Program-made: the position numbers and the translations under genes | The notes under the pieces: generated by a model | Database searches by the model: none | What the model was told of the DNA's origin: nothing | Seen by the model: only the letters and a program-made list of their open reading frames with translations | Part shown: positions 9,346 to 19,655 of the stretch, in pieces | Layout of the letters: each line of letters starts with the position of its first letter | How positions within the stretch are numbered: position 1 is the stretch's first letter | Assembly (NCBI RefSeq): GCF_003944835.1 | Contig: NZ_RWIV01000001.1 | Location: 270,001 to 334,000 of the forward strand | From: Bacillus sp. HMF5848 | Lineage (GTDB): Bacteria > Bacillota > Bacilli > Bacillales > HMF5848 | Length of the DNA stretch: 64,000 nt | Direction: 5' to 3'

Positions 9346-9987
9346 ATGACGCAAGAACATCAATCAAAAATTCCTCAAGCAACTGCAAAACGTTTACCTT
9401 TGTATTATCGTTTTATTAAAAATTTACATGCGTCTGGTAAGCAAAGAGTATCATCAGCAGAATTAAGTGAAGCCGTAAAAGTGGATTCAGCAACAATACG
9501 TCGAGACTTTTCCTATTTTGGCGCATTAGGAAAAAAAGGCTACGGTTACAATGTGAATTACTTGCTTTCATTTTTCAGAAAAACGTTAGATCAAGATGAG
9601 CTTACATTAGTTGCACTAATTGGTGTGGGTAACTTAGGTACAGCGTTTGTAAATTACAATTTTAGTAAAAATAATAATACAAAAATAGAAATGGCTTTTG
9701 ACGTGGCAGAGGATAAAGTTAGTCAAGAAATTGGTGGGGTACCAATCTATCATATGGATGACCTTGAAAAGCATATTAATGGCAACGTTGATGTGGCTAT
9801 TTTAACAGTTCCGTCTGCTGTTGCACAAAGTATAACAGATAGACTTGTGAAGATTGGTATAAAAGGTATATTAAACTTCACACCAGCACGTTTAAATGTA
9901 CCATCTAATATACGTGTACATCATATTGATTTAGCTGTTGAGTTACAATCGCTTGTATACTTTCTTAAGCATTATTCGACTGAGTAA
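9346..9987 (+). CDS. rex: Rex, redox-sensing transcriptional repressor
   Basis: 213 aa. An N-terminal winged helix (about residues 1-75; [27 protein letters not shown]) is followed by an NAD(H)-binding Rossmann domain with GVGNLGTAF (about 86-94). Rex senses the NADH/NAD+ ratio and represses fermentation, respiration and NADH oxidase genes when NADH is low. The start is set at ATG 9346, preceded by GGGAGGAA; the upstream ATG would add eight residues without a ribosome binding site. Likely targets inside this window are its own promoter and the nox gene at 40340. Confidence 0.96.
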   Translation: MTQEHQSKIPQATAKRLPLYYRFIKNLHASGKQRVSSAELSEAVKVDSATIRRDFSYFGALGKKGYGYNVNYLLSFFRKTLDQDELTLVALIGVGNLGTAFVNYNFSKNNNTKIEMAFDVAEDKVSQEIGGVPIYHMDDLEKHINGNVDVAILTVPSAVAQSITDRLVKIGIKGILNFTPARLNVPSNIRVHHIDLAVELQSLVYFLKHYSTE

Positions 9988-9991
9988 ATGT

Positions 9992-10036
9992 AAAATGGTG
10001 AAGACTACTTTGTTAGTAGCCCTCACCATTTTTTGT
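9992..10036. terminator. Terminator at the 3' end of rex
   Basis: AAATGGTGA pairs with TCACCATTT, with an additional internal stem, and is followed by a T run on the plus strand. It overlaps the last codons of the convergent ydiK gene, so it may act in both directions. Confidence 0.7.
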
Positions 10037-10231
10037 TTTCTTTTTTAATAATTTTCGTTGAAGCATGAAGCTCCTAAGAGCTGTTCCGATATCTAATGCC
10101 GCGAAGACCATTAAGAAAACAGTTGAAAATGTCCACATGCCACCTGTTTTGGCACTTTGAATAGCTAGTAAAAGGAATAGAATGCCCAATATTAAATAGA
10201 GCATCCCACCTACATTAATCGAAATCTTCAT
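10013..10231 (-). CDS. ydiK: YdiK-like small membrane protein
   Basis: 72 aa. Two hydrophobic segments (MLYLILGILFLLLAIQ, then TFSTVFLMVFAALDIG) and a basic C-terminal tail (MLQRKLLKKKTKNGEGY). Function unknown. The ATG overlaps the ydiL stop (ATGA), with GGGGGA as Shine-Dalgarno; the longer frame starting at 10279 lies inside ydiL and is rejected. Size, topology and position next to ydiL and groES match B. subtilis YdiK (a DUF4305-type protein). I infer orthology from synteny more than from sequence. Confidence 0.7.
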   Translation of the reverse strand: MKISINVGGMLYLILGILFLLLAIQSAKTGGMWTFSTVFLMVFAALDIGTALRSFMLQRKLLKKKTKNGEGY

Positions 10232-10983
10232 TGAAATAATCCCCCAATAATAGCTTGCACTTGCTGCATTTGCTCCCAATCTTGAATCATTTTCTCAATA
10301 TCATCCCCATAGATGAACTGCATAGAGACAGCTATTGTGTTCATAGCTACATGTGCCATGATAGGAACGATAATTCGATTTGTTTTTACATATAAGAACG
10401 CAAATACAAGTCCCATAGCTGTATATACAAGCGTATGCTTAAGGTCCATATGAATAACAGCAAAGATAAGAGAGCTTATAATCGCCGCTATAAAAAAGTT
10501 TGTTCTTTTATATAATGACCCAAAAATGATTTTTCGAAATATTAATTCCTCTAAAATTGGTGCCACTATAGAAGTGACAATAATAAATAACGGAGCCGCT
10601 TTAACTATTTCCATAATCATTTGCGTATTTTCCGAACCTGGTTTAATGCCAAGTAAATTTGTTTCAATATTTACAGCAATTCCTTGCGCAAACATCGCTA
10701 GGAAGATACCTAAAATACTCCAAACAATGGTAGATGAAAGTGATGCTTTTTCTGCACGAAATGGCTCATTATTCAAATCGTGTCGTAGCAAAAATAATAT
10801 AATAATAAGACCTACTATAAAGCTGAAAATCGACCAGTTAGACACAATTTGGAAATATACTTGCTCAAATTGCTCACTTTCACTATCCACACCCTGTGTA
10901 ATTAATAAAATTGGAACGACAATGAGACTTGATAGTTGCATAATTGCATATGTTAAAACAACCAACCAATATGTTTTTTTCAA
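10228..10983 (-). CDS. ydiL: YdiL-like CPBP-family intramembrane metalloprotease
   Basis: About 251 aa with multiple membrane segments. The CPBP (CAAX protease and bacteriocin-processing, Abi) motifs are intact: EELIFR, then FAVIHMD, then HVAMN in the C-terminal half, which supply the catalytic Glu and metal-binding His/Asn residues. The substrate is unknown; in B. subtilis YdiL lies beside groES. The likely start is a TTG at 10983 (reads MKKTYWLVVL) preceded by AAAGGAGAA; an ATG 29 codons upstream lacks a ribosome binding site. It is translationally coupled to ydiK. Confidence 0.85.
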   Translation of the reverse strand: MKKTYWLVVLTYAIMQLSSLIVVPILLITQGVDSESEQFEQVYFQIVSNWSIFSFIVGLIIILFLLRHDLNNEPFRAEKASLSSTIVWSILGIFLAMFAQGIAVNIETNLLGIKPGSENTQMIMEIVKAAPLFIIVTSIVAPILEELIFRKIIFGSLYKRTNFFIAAIISSLIFAVIHMDLKHTLVYTAMGLVFAFLYVKTNRIIVPIMAHVAMNTIAVSMQFIYGDDIEKMIQDWEQMQQVQAIIGGLFQ

Positions 10984-11197
10984 AGTGTTTTCTCCTTTAA
11001 TGTATATTATATATTTTTGAGTGCATGACCCCGAAGAGTAGTGCATGTAATACTCGTTAAATATTTGCACCTGTTTAGTTATTTTATCATATTCCGGGTC
11101 CTATTCTAAAATTATGTAACATACAATGTTTATATTTCTCAATTAGTGCAATAATCTATGATGGTTAATGAAATCTCAAATTTTTTATACATATCAC

Positions 11198-11226
11198 TTG
11201 CAAAATAAAATGAGATTCATTAATAT
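11198..11226 (+). promoter_or_regulatory. SigA-type promoter of groESL
   Basis: TTGCAA (11198-11203), 17-base spacer, TAATAT (11221-11226), directly in front of the CIRCE element. The interval 10984-11197 between ydiL and this promoter holds no visible gene. Confidence 0.7.
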
Positions 11227-11236
11227 ATAAATTGTG

Positions 11237-11263
11237 TTAGCACTCATCTGAGTAGAGTGCTAA
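11237..11263. promoter_or_regulatory. CIRCE operator (HrcA binding site)
   Basis: Perfect CIRCE: TTAGCACTC, nine-base spacer, GAGTGCTAA. HrcA, stabilised by GroEL, represses class I heat-shock genes through this element, so groESL here should be heat-induced by the classical feedback loop. hrcA itself is not in the window. Confidence 0.98.
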
Positions 11264-11313
11264 CAAAAAATCTTGTATAAAAAATTTAAATCATTTGAGG
11301 AGGTTGTTTCACC

Positions 11314-11598
11314 TTGTTAAAGCCATTAGGAGATCGCATTGTAATTGAGCTTGTAGAGCAAGAAGAAAAAACTGCTAGCGGTATTGTTTTACCGGATTCT
11401 GCTAAGGAAAAGCCGCAGGAAGGTAGAGTAGTATCTGTAGGTTCTGGCCGTGTTCTTGACAGCGGGGAAAAAGTAGCTGTTGAAGTAGCAGAAGGCGATC
11501 GTATCATCTTCTCAAAATATGCAGGCACAGAAGTTAAGTATGATGGGAAAGAATTTTTGATTTTGCGTGAAAGCGACATTTTAGCTGTTATTGGATAA
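11314..11598 (+). CDS. groES: GroES co-chaperonin
   Basis: 94 aa, standard length. Start is TTG (11314) preceded by [32 protein letters not shown] is the usual N terminus; the mobile loop (about residues 16-32) and [10 protein letters not shown] terminus are intact. It forms the heptameric lid of the GroEL folding chamber. First gene of the CIRCE-controlled operon; groEL follows after 115 bases. Confidence 0.97.
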   Translation: MLKPLGDRIVIELVEQEEKTASGIVLPDSAKEKPQEGRVVSVGSGRVLDSGEKVAVEVAEGDRIIFSKYAGTEVKYDGKEFLILRESDILAVIG

Positions 11599-11695
11599 TT
11601 ATTAATGTTTGCGTGAAAGCGTAATAGTTTATTTGATAATTATTGCCAATACAATTATATCATAGGCAAGAATAGAAAACTTACTTAAACAATAA

Positions 11696-13351
<1,656 letters not shown>

Positions 13352-13358
13352 TAACGCC

Positions 13359-13389
13359 CTCAAACCCTTGATATGAGTGGGTTTTTGAG
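13359..13389 (+). terminator. Terminator-like hairpin after groEL
   Basis: CTCAAACCC pairs with GGGTTTTTGAG (two extra T) eight bases after the groEL stop. It probably ends the groESL transcript, although it now lies on the island side of the att core. Confidence 0.55.
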
Positions 13390-13405
13390 TAAGGTTAGAG
13401 TGAAA

Positions 13406-13425
13406 TGCTAACATTTTGCTAACAT
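13406..13425. repeat. Integrase arm-type direct repeats, left end
   Basis: TGCTAACATTTTGCTAACAT: two direct copies of TGCTAACAT at 11-base spacing, 70 bases inside the left att core. The same 19-base unit occurs at 35148-35166 (inside the right end), 35426-35444 and, diverged, 36348-36366. Paired direct repeats flanking the core are typical of arm-type binding sites for tyrosine integrases. Confidence 0.65.
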
Positions 13426-13433
13426 TGAGGATT

Positions 13434-14690
13434 TTAACGGAGGCTTCTCATTAGTTCACCGAACTTTTGAGAGGCTTCTTTTTTCATTTCTTGGGTGACA
13501 TGGAGGTACACATTTTTCGTAATTTGATCGTCTGTATGACCAAGCCGATCCATAATTTGTTCGAGTGATACACGCGCTTCGGCAAGCAACGAAGTGTGAG
13601 TGTGCCTAAGACTGTGCGGAGTTAAATCTTCATTAAGGCAGGCAATTTTAAGCAGCCTTTTCATTCGATCTCGAACGTTCTTAATCACGATTGGATAGCC
13701 GTACTGTCGTTGCATTTTGGCAAAGATAAAATCTTGGTTATAGTAAGAATCCCCTAACCGCTCGATTACCTCATCTTGAACCTTCTTATGCTCCTGCAAC
13801 GCATTGATGACATCTTCATCCACAATGATTTTCCTGCGTGATTTTCTTGTCTTTGGTGTACCCAATTGATATTTAAGTGCATTGTTACTTGGATTGTAGC
13901 AGGTTTTCGTGATGTTGATGGTGTGGTTCACAAAATCGATATCCTTCCACTTGAGGGCGATTAGTTCCCCGGCTCGAATACCTGAATAGGAAAGAATAAG
14001 AAATGCCAAGTAATCGTGTTCCAAGCCATTTTCCTTAGCAGTTTTTAAAAATAACGCAAGCTCTTCTTTTTCTAGGTAGTTGGGAACTTCCTCTTCTTCT
14101 AATTGTTCAATTGTTTTTTTATCTTTCTTAACATAAGCAAATTCTGTAGGGTCTTTTTTGAGCAGTTCTAATTCTAATGCTTTACGGAAAATCATTCTTC
14201 CTGTACGATTGACCCCGTCTCTTGTACTATCTGAATATCCTTTTTCCTTTAAGTCATTTAGCGCATCTTGATACATTTTTCTGTTTATGTCTTTTAATTT
14301 TAGCTGTGAAAAATAAGGTAACAACTTACTGATTTCATGTTTTCGTACTCTAATGGTTCCGGGCTTTACGTCTTTTGCTTCGCTGTAGACAGTAAGCCAC
14401 TCTTTTGCAAAATCGCTAAAGATCTTATCTGTTTCCTCTAAATATGTTCCTTGGTTCAATTCATGAATTAGAGTGGCAGCAGTTTCTACAGCTTCTTGTT
14501 TAGTACTAAAGCCGCTTTTTACCTTCTGCTTTCTCTTACCGGTGAGTGGATCAAATCCTATATCAACGGTGAACGCCCACTTTGAACCACAAGTGCATTT
14601 TTTCTTCTTGCAAGTGCAGTTCCTTCGGTAGAAATGACCTTTCATTTCATTAAAAAACCTCGCTTTCCTAGTGAATTTTGTTACAGCCAT
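13434..14690 (-). CDS. Site-specific tyrosine integrase (Int1)
   Basis: About 418 aa. The N terminus is an arm-type DNA-binding domain with a Cys-rich motif (CTCKKKKCTC), then a SAM-like core-binding domain (about 75-180) and a C-terminal catalytic domain with SGIRAGELIAL, HSLRHTHTSLL, LGHTDDQ and the nucleophile in VYLHVT. All catalytic residues (R, H-x-x-R, H, Y) are visible. It sits at the left island end, its 3' end facing groEL. The start is uncertain: ATG 14690, or MKGHFYRR at 14645 by analogy with Int2. The last codons also form a hairpin plus T run on the plus strand. Confidence 0.93.
   Translation of the reverse strand: MAVTKFTRKARFFNEMKGHFYRRNCTCKKKKCTCGSKWAFTVDIGFDPLTGKRKQKVKSGFSTKQEAVETAATLIHELNQGTYLEETDKIFSDFAKEWLTVYSEAKDVKPGTIRVRKHEISKLLPYFSQLKLKDINRKMYQDALNDLKEKGYSDSTRDGVNRTGRMIFRKALELELLKKDPTEFAYVKKDKKTIEQLEEEEVPNYLEKEELALFLKTAKENGLEHDYLAFLILSYSGIRAGELIALKWKDIDFVNHTINITKTCYNPSNNALKYQLGTPKTRKSRRKIIVDEDVINALQEHKKVQDEVIERLGDSYYNQDFIFAKMQRQYGYPIVIKNVRDRMKRLLKIACLNEDLTPHSLRHTHTSLLAEARVSLEQIMDRLGHTDDQITKNVYLHVTQEMKKEASQKFGELMRSLR
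13440..13484 (+). terminator. Hairpin with T run inside the int1 3' end
   Basis: On the plus strand AGGCTTCTC pairs with GAGAGGCTT (two G-T wobbles), an inner GTTC/GAAC stem supports it, and TTCTTTTTT follows. It would stop transcripts entering from groEL. The bases also encode the final residues of Int1 on the minus strand. Related hairpins recur at 35462-35510 and 38351-38396. Confidence 0.6.
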
Positions 14691-14779
14691 CATTATTCCC
14701 ACTTTGCAATTGGATAACCCCTCCGCTAAAATTGAAGAAAGATGAAGTAAAGTTCAATAAATCATTAGGAGAAGTGAAA

Positions 14780-14992
14780 ATGAAATTTATTTATTTTAAT
14801 GACACTGGCAGAGAGGTAAAGGTACACCCAGCGACCTTCATTAATGGATGTATAGGTTTGAAAGAGCCTATTAAACATTTAGAGCAAAGACTTTTTGAAT
14901 TACCAGATGATACTTTTCCTTGGGTTAAGATGTGGGATTATGGAGAAGTTGGGTTAAGAATTTTAATAACACCAATGAAAGAAGTTGAATAA
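14780..14992 (+). CDS. Small hypothetical protein
   Basis: 70 aa starting MKFIYFNDTGREVKVHPATF, with AGGAGAAG eight bases upstream of ATG 14780; the longer reading frame from 14678 is not supported. The composition is soluble, with no membrane segment or recognised motif. It lies alone between the two integrases on the opposite strand. I do not recognise the family. The good ribosome binding site and ordinary codon use suggest it is real. Confidence 0.65.
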   Translation: MKFIYFNDTGREVKVHPATFINGCIGLKEPIKHLEQRLFELPDDTFPWVKMWDYGEVGLRILITPMKEVE

Positions 14993-15078
14993 AAAGATGT
15001 TAGGAAAAAATAATGCACAATAACTATTATGTAAATGAAAGCAAATCATAAAATTTGCTTTCGAGAGAGTAAAATAGC

Positions 15079-16278
15079 TCAATCTTCTAATAAATTACTA
15101 AATTTATCTGAAGCTGCCCTTTTCACTTCCGTCGTGAAATGAAGATATACTTTTCTAGTTATATTTTCGTCATATTGTCCTAAACGATCCATAATCTCTT
15201 CAAGAGTTGCCCCAGCTTGAGCAAGAAGGGACGTATGTGTATGACGAAGTGAATGTGGAGTAAGTTTTGTATTTAGTTTTGAAAATTTTAATAACCTATT
15301 CATTCTGTATTCAACTAACTTAATTAAAATGGGAAATCCCGGATAACGGTAGAAGTTAGCAAACACATATCCGTAGTCAGAGTACCTCTCCCCTAAACGA
15401 CGTAGCAATAACTCCTGCTCTGTTTTGTGTTTTATTAATGCTTTTATTACTGCTGAATCTATAGCTATTTTGCGACGTGATCTTAATGTTTTTGGTGGAA
15501 CAAGTTGATAGTTAACAGTATTGTTTTTCTTGTTATAGTAAGTCTTAGTAATTCGAATTGTTTTAGCCTTAAAGTCAATATCTTTCCATTGGAGTGAAAC
15601 CAGTTCTCCGACACGCATACCAGTTCGGGCTAGTGTAGTAAATATGACATCATCCATATATATTCCCTTTTCTTTAGCGGTATCTAAGAATTTTAAAAGC
15701 TCTTCTTTTTCAAAGAACTTTGGCAGTTCTTCTCCTTCATCAATGATTGTTTGTTTATCCTTTCTGATAAAGGCATTTACTGTCGGACTTTCATCTAATA
15801 GTTTTTTATTTTTAGCAAATTTAAATATCATCCCCCCTGTAGTGTGAATGCCTTCTAACGTACTTTTAGCTAAGCCTTTAATCTTTAGGTCATCTAATGC
15901 ATCTTGATAATTTTTTTCTGTAATATCTTTTACCTTTAGATAGGCAAAGTAAGGCATTAATTTACTAATACTATATTCCCTATTATCTATAGTACCGGGC
16001 TTAGGGGCATTTCTATCAATATAGTATGTTAACCATTTCTGAGTAAAATCTTTAAAGATGATATCTTCATCAATGAAATCCCCGTTTTTTATTTTTCTTA
16101 GATATGCTTCAGCAGCCATACGAGCATCTTGCTCTGTCATAAAGCCCCCCTTAGTTTTTTGTTTTCTATTACCATTTTCAGGATGAATACCCACGTCAAT
16201 AACGTAAGTCCACTTTTTATTACAAGTGCAATTGCCTACCTCGCACTCGCATCCTCTTCTAAAAAAAGTCCCTTTCAA
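15079..16278 (-). CDS. Second tyrosine integrase (Int2), variant catalytic motif
   Basis: 399 aa, clearly a paralogue of Int1: N-terminal CECEVGNCTC Cys motif, core-binding domain, catalytic domain with TGMRVGELVSL, HSLRHTHTSLL and Tyr in VYLHFT. At the position where Int1 has LGHTDD this protein has LGQYDE, so the fifth conserved residue (usually His or Trp) is Gln. It may therefore be weaker or belong to an older element. Upstream lies a small excisionase-like gene on the same strand. Confidence 0.9.
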   Translation of the reverse strand: MKGTFFRRGCECEVGNCTCNKKWTYVIDVGIHPENGNRKQKTKGGFMTEQDARMAAEAYLRKIKNGDFIDEDIIFKDFTQKWLTYYIDRNAPKPGTIDNREYSISKLMPYFAYLKVKDITEKNYQDALDDLKIKGLAKSTLEGIHTTGGMIFKFAKNKKLLDESPTVNAFIRKDKQTIIDEGEELPKFFEKEELLKFLDTAKEKGIYMDDVIFTTLARTGMRVGELVSLQWKDIDFKAKTIRITKTYYNKKNNTVNYQLVPPKTLRSRRKIAIDSAVIKALIKHKTEQELLLRRLGERYSDYGYVFANFYRYPGFPILIKLVEYRMNRLLKFSKLNTKLTPHSLRHTHTSLLAQAGATLEEIMDRLGQYDENITRKVYLHFTTEVKRAASDKFSNLLED

Positions 16279-16358
16279 TTTATATTACCTCACTATCGTT
16301 AGTATTTTTATTTAGGGGGAGGAATAGTTGTCTGGCCCCCCCATTCAATGATGTTTAT

Positions 16359-16586
16359 TTACTTACTTTTTTTCTCTTTTTGTTGCGTAATCCAAAGTTT
16401 AAGATCTACCTTATCTACACGTTTTGAAATACCGATTTCAAAGTTTGGTATTCCCCCTTTATCAATATGGGTTTGAAATAGTTCATAGACTCTCCTTCTA
16501 GAAATCCCAAGAAATTGTGAAATATGAATTGCTGTCAAAGTATCTGGGAGTGAGTCCCAAGTTTTATATTTGTGTGTGTGTTGCAT
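16359..16586 (-). CDS. Excisionase-like helix-turn-helix protein
   Basis: 75 aa. The segment TAIHISQFLGISRRRVYELFQ (residues about 18-37) is a MerR/Xis-type helix-turn-helix, followed by a basic wing and a Lys-rich tail (QQKEKKSK). Small HTH_17-type proteins directly upstream of a tyrosine integrase usually act as excisionase or directionality factor. It precedes Int2 on the same strand with a gap of 80 bases. No clear terminator lies between them. The 258-base gap to hsdM holds no gene. Confidence 0.75.
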   Translation of the reverse strand: MQHTHKYKTWDSLPDTLTAIHISQFLGISRRRVYELFQTHIDKGGIPNFEIGISKRVDKVDLKLWITQQKEKKSK

Positions 16587-16844
16587 AATTAGTAAGCCTC
16601 CATTTTATTTATTAATTTTTAATATAAAGTGTTGTTATGAATTTTCCGGATAAATTCTGAAACATTATAATCGCTGATTTTCGCCGTTTTAAGTCCTTCA
16701 CTGAAATTTTCTCAAATAAATATAAAATACTCTAAACCAAAGGAATTATTTACATTCCTTAATTCAATAGACAGTTCTTATAAATCAGAGCATAAATTGT
16801 GATATATTGTAAGGTAAGAGAGTTTATTTGAAGGGATGAATTAA

Positions 16845-18362
16845 ATGAGTAAGCTTACATTGCAAGAATTAGAGAAGACATTATGGGGTGCGGCTGATAT
16901 TCTTCGTGGGGAATTAAACGCAGCTGTTTATAAAGATTATATTTTTGGTTTAATGTTTCTAAAGCGAATGAACGATCAATTTTCTATTGAACGCGAAACA
17001 AAAAAAGAAGAGTTTGTTTCTCAAGGGATGGATTTGGAAGAAGTAGAAATATTACTAGAAGAGCCAACTATGTATGAAACGTTCTTTGTGCCTGCTGCAG
17101 CTCGCTGGGACAAGCTAAAGAACCTTACATTAAATATTGGTCCAGAATTAGATAAGGCTTTCAAAGCTATTGAAGATGAACCTAAGAATGCAGAGTTAAT
17201 AGGAGTACTTACTACGGCTAACTACAATGATAAAGAACGTGTTCCAGATAAGAAACTATCACAATTATTGCTACTATTTGATAAACACAACTTAGCTTAT
17301 GAAAATTTAGAGAACCCTGATGTACTTGGTGATGCATACCAATATTTAATTAAACAGTTTGCTGATGATGGAGGTACTAAGGGTGGTGAATTCTACACTC
17401 CTCGTGAAGTAGTAAAAGTATTGGTAAACATTCTAAAGCCACAAGAAGGAGACAGAATTTACGATCCAACAGTTGGTAGTGGCGGTATGTTGATAGAATC
17501 TATGCACTACATAAAAGAGCATGGTGGAAATGAAAGAAACGTGTCCCTGTTTGGTCAAGAAATTAACCTAAGTACATGGGCGATTTGTAAGATGAATATG
17601 CTATTCCATTTTGCTAGAGGTGCAGATATTCGTAAAGGTGATACTATACGTAATCCAATGCACACTGAAGGTGGAGTACTGAAAACTTTCGATATCATTC
17701 TAGCTAATCCTCCATTTTCACTTAAAAACTGGGGAATAGAAGAAGCAGAAAATGATGCTTATAATCGTTTTACTTACGGAGTACCACCTAAGTCATATGG
17801 AGATTTAGGGTTTGTTTCTCATATGGTTACAAGTTTAAACCAAAAAGGTAAATTAGGGACCGTTGTACCACATGGGGTTTTATTTCGTGGCGGAGCAGAA
17901 GGTCAAATTCGGAAAGGATATCTAAAGGATGACCTAATAGACGCTATAATTGGTCTACCGTCAAATGTGTTTTACGGCACAGGTATCCCAGCAGCATTAA
18001 TTGTTATAAATAAAAATAAACCTTTTGAACGCAAAAATAAAGTTTTGTTTATAGATGCAAGTCAAGAATTTATTAAAGATGGAAATAAAAATAAAATTCG
18101 TGAAAAAGATATTGATAAGATCTGTTCAACGTTTAATTCCTTTAAAAGTGTAGAAAAGTATTCCCGAATAGTTAAATTAGAGGAAATTAAAGAGAATGAC
18201 TATAATTTAAATATTAGTAGGTATGTAGACGTATCTAATAAAGAAGAAGAAATAAACATAGACGAAGTTCTAATAGAGATTAAGAAAATAAAAGAAAAGA
18301 GTCTATTGAATGATTATAAGTTAAACAATTATCTACAAGAACTTGGTTATAGGGAATTATAA
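16845..18362 (+). CDS. hsdM: HsdM, type I restriction-modification DNA methyltransferase
   Basis: 505 aa. N-terminal HsdM_N bundle (LEKTLWGAADILRG, YKDYIFGLMFLKRM), then the N6-adenine methyltransferase domain with the SAM motif DPTVGSGGML (about residues 208-217) and catalytic ANPPFSLKNW (about 285-294), preceded by the family block GGEFYTPREVVKVLV. It works as an M2S1 complex with HsdS to methylate adenine at the system's target. ATG 16845 has AGGGATGA upstream. First of three tightly spaced genes. Confidence 0.96.
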   Translation: MSKLTLQELEKTLWGAADILRGELNAAVYKDYIFGLMFLKRMNDQFSIERETKKEEFVSQGMDLEEVEILLEEPTMYETFFVPAAARWDKLKNLTLNIGPELDKAFKAIEDEPKNAELIGVLTTANYNDKERVPDKKLSQLLLLFDKHNLAYENLENPDVLGDAYQYLIKQFADDGGTKGGEFYTPREVVKVLVNILKPQEGDRIYDPTVGSGGMLIESMHYIKEHGGNERNVSLFGQEINLSTWAICKMNMLFHFARGADIRKGDTIRNPMHTEGGVLKTFDIILANPPFSLKNWGIEEAENDAYNRFTYGVPPKSYGDLGFVSHMVTSLNQKGKLGTVVPHGVLFRGGAEGQIRKGYLKDDLIDAIIGLPSNVFYGTGIPAALIVINKNKPFERKNKVLFIDASQEFIKDGNKNKIREKDIDKICSTFNSFKSVEKYSRIVKLEEIKENDYNLNISRYVDVSNKEEEINIDEVLIEIKKIKEKSLLNDYKLNNYLQELGYREL

Positions 18363-18380
18363 AAGAATAGGTGAAAAAAC

Positions 18381-19643
18381 ATGACAAAAACAGTAAATTT
18401 TAATGAAGTTTATGAATTGCCTGAAGATTGGTTAATTAATCCCTTGGATGAAATATGTGAAAAAATATTTGTTGGAATAGCGACTTCAACTACTAATTCC
18501 TATACAGAAGCTGGAGTGCCTATAATTAGGAATCAAAATATAAAAGCAGATAAGTTAGATGACTCTGATATATTAATGATTACAAATGACTTTAGTGAGT
18601 CAAATAAGAGCAAAATGCTTCTAGAAGGAGATATATTAACTGTTCGAACAGGATATCCCGGTGTGTCCTGTGTTGTTCCAAAAGAATATGAGGGGTCACA
18701 CTCATTTACAACGCTAATTAGTAGACCTAATTTCAATAAAGTCTTACCTAAGTATCTTTCAAGATTTATTAACTCAGAAGTAGGAAAGAAAGCAATTAAT
18801 AGTGTGAAGGCAGGAGGGGCGCAACAAAATTTAAATGTTTCTGTTTTCTCTAAAATACCTATAGTCTTACCTCCTATTAAAGAGCAGGGGAAAATTGTCC
18901 AAATCTTATCAACAGTTGATGAGCAAATAGACAGTACAGAACAGCTTATTAAACAGACAAATAAACTGAAAAAGGGGCTAATGCAAAAGTTACTAACAAA
19001 GGGAATTGGACACACTGAATTTAAGAAGACTGTAGTTGGGGAGATTCCACTTGGTTGGGAAGTGAAAAAACTAGGAGAACTAGCAAAGTATAGAAGAGGT
19101 AGTTTCCCTCAACCTTATAACTTACCTGAATGGTATGATGATGTGAATGGTATGCCTTTTGTTCAGGTTTATGATGTTGACACAAACTTTAAGTTAAAGG
19201 AAACTACAAAGCGTAGGATTTCTAGACTAGGTGCTAAATCGAGCGTGTTTGCAAAGAAAGGTACAGTAATAATAACTCTACAAGGTACTTTAGGTAGGAC
19301 GGCTATTACTCAGTACGATGCATATATAGATAGAACGCTTCTATTATTCACGGAGTACTTATACCCAATTGATAGGATATACTTTATGTATGCATTAAAC
19401 CTATTATTTGAAAGTGAGAAAAAGAAAGCTGATGGTGGAGTTATAAAAACCATAACTAAAGAAACATTAACCAAATTTACATTAGCTGTACCTCCTTTAT
19501 ATGAACAAAAAAAGATTGCTGGTATTCTTTCATCAGTGGATGAACAAATTGAAAATTACACAATAAAAAAAGAAAAGCTTGAACAACTTAAAGTAGGTCT
19601 AATGCAGCAACTACTTACAGGGAAAATTCGTGTGAATAATTAA
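18381..19643 (+). CDS. hsdS: HsdS, type I restriction-modification specificity subunit
   Basis: 420 aa with two target recognition domains. Each is followed by a conserved coiled-coil spacer: PPIKEQGKIVQILSTVDEQI (about residues 166-185) and PPLYEQKKIAGILSSVDEQI (about 370-389), each ending in GLMQ-LL. The two halves recognise the two parts of a split target sequence. The target cannot be predicted from sequence. It lies 18 bases after hsdM and 12 bases before hsdR, with AGGTGAA before the start. Confidence 0.95.
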   Translation: MTKTVNFNEVYELPEDWLINPLDEICEKIFVGIATSTTNSYTEAGVPIIRNQNIKADKLDDSDILMITNDFSESNKSKMLLEGDILTVRTGYPGVSCVVPKEYEGSHSFTTLISRPNFNKVLPKYLSRFINSEVGKKAINSVKAGGAQQNLNVSVFSKIPIVLPPIKEQGKIVQILSTVDEQIDSTEQLIKQTNKLKKGLMQKLLTKGIGHTEFKKTVVGEIPLGWEVKKLGELAKYRRGSFPQPYNLPEWYDDVNGMPFVQVYDVDTNFKLKETTKRRISRLGAKSSVFAKKGTVIITLQGTLGRTAITQYDAYIDRTLLLFTEYLYPIDRIYFMYALNLLFESEKKKADGGVIKTITKETLTKFTLAVPPLYEQKKIAGILSSVDEQIENYTIKKEKLEQLKVGLMQQLLTGKIRVNN

Positions 19644-19655
19644 TGGGGGATTCTT

